Positions 61,861 to 64,000 of a stretch of 64,000 bases of DNA are shown piece after piece. Source of the stretch: Flavobacteriaceae bacterium. GTDB taxonomy: Bacteria; Bacteroidota; Bacteroidia; Flavobacteriales; Flavobacteriaceae. The stretch covers positions 124,001 through 188,000 of the forward strand of contig JASBUG010000009.1 in assembly GCA_030148025.1 (NCBI GenBank), read 5' to 3'. Each line of letters starts with the position of its first letter. Position 1 is the first letter of the stretch. The notes beneath the pieces are model-generated. The model saw only the letters and a list, made by a program, of their open reading frames with translations, was not told the DNA's origin and made no database searches. The position numbers and the translations under genes are program-made.

Positions 61861-62535
61861 ATGAACCTCTCAAAACCTGAAAGAATCTTTACCATCATCT
61901 TTACCATCATTGTATTGTGGGAACTGTTTGCCGATCAACTACAAGAGTTATTACCCTTTCATTTTGCACCTAAACCCTTAATTCTAACGTCGCTTATCAT
62001 TTTCTTTATAAGTCAATGGAAACATTTAAGCTCTAGTAGCAAATACATTACACTATTTGCTCTAATATTTTCATTAACTGGTGATGTATTGTTGATGTTT
62101 GTAGAAACCTCAGCTAATTTCTTTTTAGGCGGACTTGTAGCCTTTTTGATTGCTCATATCATGTACATTCTATTGTTCCTTAAAAAGAAGAATCAAAAGA
62201 AACCTTCCATCCCTTTTTCGTTTGTGCTCATTATTTATGCCCTTGGACTATTTTATGTATTAAAGGATGGCTTGGGAGACATGCTAATTCCAGTAATTGT
62301 GTATATGCTGGTTATTTTGTCTATGGCTTTATCGGCTTCCCTACGAAAAGGAATGGTGAGTAATTCTAGCTACAACTTGGTTTTTATTGGTGCCATTTTC
62401 TTTATGATCTCTGATAGTATTTTGGCAGTCAACAAATTTTACAATCCTGTACCAATGTCTGGAATACTCATTATGAGTACTTATGCTTTGGCGCAGTATT
62501 TGATTGTAATAGGCGTATTAAGGCAGGAAAAATAA
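61861..62535 (+). CDS. lysoplasmalogenase family (YhhN) membrane protein
   Basis: A 224-residue integral membrane protein with about eight helices. The YhhN signature is visible as LIFSLTGDVLLMF (about 80-92), FFLGGLVAFLIAHIMYILLF and GAIFFMISDSILAVNKF (about 178-194), the last with the conserved SDS. Eukaryotic relatives hydrolyse the vinyl-ether bond of lysoplasmalogens; the bacterial substrate is unclear. It is divergent from the TonB receptor. A hairpin with CACCT/AGGTG arms (62550-62582) follows but has no U run. Confidence 0.87.
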   Translation: MNLSKPERIFTIIFTIIVLWELFADQLQELLPFHFAPKPLILTSLIIFFISQWKHLSSSSKYITLFALIFSLTGDVLLMFVETSANFFLGGLVAFLIAHIMYILLFLKKKNQKKPSIPFSFVLIIYALGLFYVLKDGLGDMLIPVIVYMLVILSMALSASLRKGMVSNSSYNLVFIGAIFFMISDSILAVNKFYNPVPMSGILIMSTYALAQYLIVIGVLRQEK

Positions 62536-62626
62536 ATGCAGCTATATCTCACCTCACTTTATTTGATAATAAACGTAAGGTGTTGTAAGAATAATATGTA
62601 CTTTTATTGAAATAATTATAATCTTT

Positions 62627-63037
62627 GTGAAAACCAACATACCCAAGTTGAAATTAAAAAAGAAGGCTCTGGTCATTTTTATTGAGTATTTTCTTTTCGG
62701 TTTTTTCTCCTTTACAGCTAATGAATTAGCTTCTCTAATATTTGGTAAAAACGTATTCAACTATTGGTTAGTTTTGCTATTCTCATTCTTTATATACTAT
62801 TCTTTAACCGAACTATTGTTTAATAAATCATTTGGAATGTATTTGTTAAGAGTTGAATTAGACAATCACAAACCAAAACAGCTGAATCTTAATTTCATCA
62901 CTTATTCAGTAACTTCTCTATTAGACAGAACCATATTAGTACCGATATATTTATTAATTGGATTTCTTAACTATGAGAGCTCGCTCCTATGTGAAAAACT
63001 AAGTGGAATAAATTGGAAAAATTTTGACTCTAATTAA
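62627..63037 (+). CDS. RDD family membrane protein
   Basis: A 136-residue membrane protein with three predicted helices (about 12-38, 46-64, 100-120). The RDD pattern is partly degenerate: NKSFGMYLLRVELDN after the second helix and DRTILVPIYLLIGF in the third, with the Arg-Asp of the first helix not obvious. The start is GTG at 62627. Such proteins may transport ions or solutes; no function can be assigned. It is probably monocistronic. Confidence 0.65.
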   Translation: MKTNIPKLKLKKKALVIFIEYFLFGFFSFTANELASLIFGKNVFNYWLVLLFSFFIYYSLTELLFNKSFGMYLLRVELDNHKPKQLNLNFITYSVTSLLDRTILVPIYLLIGFLNYESSLLCEKLSGINWKNFDSN

Positions 63038-63165
63038 AAAATACCTTCTTACGAACAGGCTAAACGTAAAAAACATTGTTTTAATACTTTCTTAACTAGA
63101 ATATACCATGAATAATTGTAGCTATGCATTTATTATCATGTTTTCAACAATCAAAAAATTAAACA

Positions 63166-64000
63166 ATGAAAAAAGCGTATTTTATACTAATACTTGTATT
63201 TGCTCTATTTTTAAACGCCTGTAACACTAAAAAACAAAACCCAAAAGATAGCGATTCACCAACTATAGAAGACCTCTATCTAGGACAAAAACCACCTGGT
63301 TCAACTCCAGAAATATTTGCACCTGGAATAATTTCAGTAGATGGAAGGTATGAACATGGCATTTCATTTTCTCCTGATTTAAAAGAATTATATTTTGGAG
63401 CTAATTTTGAAGATCAAGATCCGAGTATCTATTTCTCAAAACTCGAAGGTAAAAATTGGACACATCCTAAAAAAGCAAATTTTACAAAAGGTAAAAAAGT
63501 GGGTGAAATGCATCCATTTGTTAGCCCTAATGGTAAAACACTTCATTTTGCAGCTCATGATTCATTTACTTTACCTCATCATAAATCTTCTGTTAAAAGT
63601 TGGTATGTAAAACGTTTTGGAGATTCCTGGAGTGATGCAAAACAATTGGATTCACCTGTAAATAATGATTTCGTTTTTTACTCGAATGAGGCAAAAAATG
63701 GAGATCTTTATTATACTAATATATCAAAACGTACAATGTATTACGCCCCTAAAAAAGATGACAAATATCCCGAAGCACACGAATTAGGAACCGGAGGTTT
63801 TCATGGTTTTATTTCTCCTTCTCAGGATTATTTAATGGTAAATGCTAGAAACAAAGAAGATGCTCAAAGAAAAAGTGATATTTATATCTATTTCAGAGAA
63901 AAAGACGGAACATGGTCAAAAGCTATTAACCTTGGAAGTGACGTAAATACTAATTTTGCTGAAACATGCCCAAGCATCACACCAGATGGTAAATATTTAT
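63166..64000 (+). CDS. PD40/WD40-like repeat lipoprotein, 3' partial
   Basis: The frame from ATG 63166 is open to the right edge, giving 278 codons. It begins [20 protein letters not shown], a lipobox signal with Cys at residue 19. Repeats of TolB/PD40 type follow: [48 protein letters not shown] and [11 protein letters not shown], each in a beta-propeller-blade context. Proteins of this kind bind peptidoglycan-associated or outer-membrane partners, or hydrolyse peptides when a peptidase domain follows beyond the edge; the end is not visible. Confidence 0.82.
   Translation, partial: MKKAYFILILVFALFLNACNTKKQNPKDSDSPTIEDLYLGQKPPGSTPEIFAPGIISVDGRYEHGISFSPDLKELYFGANFEDQDPSIYFSKLEGKNWTHPKKANFTKGKKVGEMHPFVSPNGKTLHFAAHDSFTLPHHKSSVKSWYVKRFGDSWSDAKQLDSPVNNDFVFYSNEAKNGDLYYTNISKRTMYYAPKKDDKYPEAHELGTGGFHGFISPSQDYLMVNARNKEDAQRKSDIYIYFREKDGTWSKAINLGSDVNTNFAETCPSITPDGKYL

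Noticed and set aside
1-64000. tRNA, rRNA, insertion sequence, prophage and CRISPR features
   Set aside because: The gaps are short and AT-rich; no cloverleaf, transposase, integrase or repeat array was seen in any of them.

Overview
The window is a low-GC, gene-dense chromosomal segment from a bacterium of the phylum Bacteroidota, almost certainly Flavobacteriaceae. The signs are a fused ccoN-ccoO oxidase gene, Bacteroidetes-type -7 promoter elements (TAnnTTTG), several TTG/GTG starts, a SusC-like TonB receptor with an N-terminal carboxypeptidase-regulatory domain, 2TM-domain proteins, a LETM1-related protein and many short secreted lipoproteins. No rRNA, tRNA, CRISPR array, insertion sequence or prophage was seen. 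The first gene is cut by the left edge and the last by the right edge.

Layout. 1-5.6 kb: a fatty-acid beta-oxidation operon in the order fadN-fadA-fadE, interrupted by a small four-helix-bundle gene that sits inside its own inverted repeat. 5.6-9.4 kb (minus): a secreted HExxHxxxxxH metallopeptidase, an M14 carboxypeptidase and an FAD oxidoreductase. 9.5-18.8 kb (plus): a run of exported proteins (propeller-SnoaL, DUF6265, M28 and M1 peptidases), a YdeI-like protein, a PepSY protein and a 1086-residue beta-propeller protein. 18.9-28.2 kb: an FNR-type regulator divergent from the cbb3 oxidase locus ccoI, ccoS, ccoNO, ccoQ, ccoP, ccoG, ccoH and a SafE-family membrane protein. 28.4-36.8 kb: a seven-PAS sigma-54 activator, a noncoding interval with a near-perfect sigma-54 promoter and a terminator, a hemN-usp operon, an alpha/beta hydrolase-OsmC fusion and a Cu/Zn superoxide dismutase. 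36.8-43 kb: LETM1-related protein, S41 peptidase, DUF1456 protein, PLP decarboxylase and two exported unknowns. 43-46.5 kb (minus): a LytTR/LytS two-component operon with three 2TM modules. 46.6-48.8 kb: an ECF sigma operon. 48.9-64 kb: methyltransferase, DUF1684 lipoprotein, TonB, S10 peptidase, RidA-like and cyclophilin lipoproteins, nitrilase, aspartyl protease, a large PLP enzyme, a TonB-dependent receptor, lysoplasmalogenase, an RDD protein and a PD40 lipoprotein.

Regulation is the most informative part. Three promoters (ccoI, ccoS-NOQPGH and hemN-usp) carry a TGATnnnnATCA FNR-type box with exactly the same 22-nt spacing to the -7 element, so high-affinity respiration, heme synthesis without oxygen and a stress protein probably form one regulon of the adjacent FNR protein. 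The sigma-54 activator gene is followed by two phased palindromic repeats, then a TGGCAC-N5-TTGC promoter, then about 150 nt without a reading frame, then a strong forward terminator. This looks like an activator-controlled small RNA and is the best candidate for an undescribed system here. The LytTR operon and the TonB receptor gene 13 kb away share a 30-bp tandem-repeat operator at the same 40-nt distance from their -7 elements, which links the two-component system to an uptake function.
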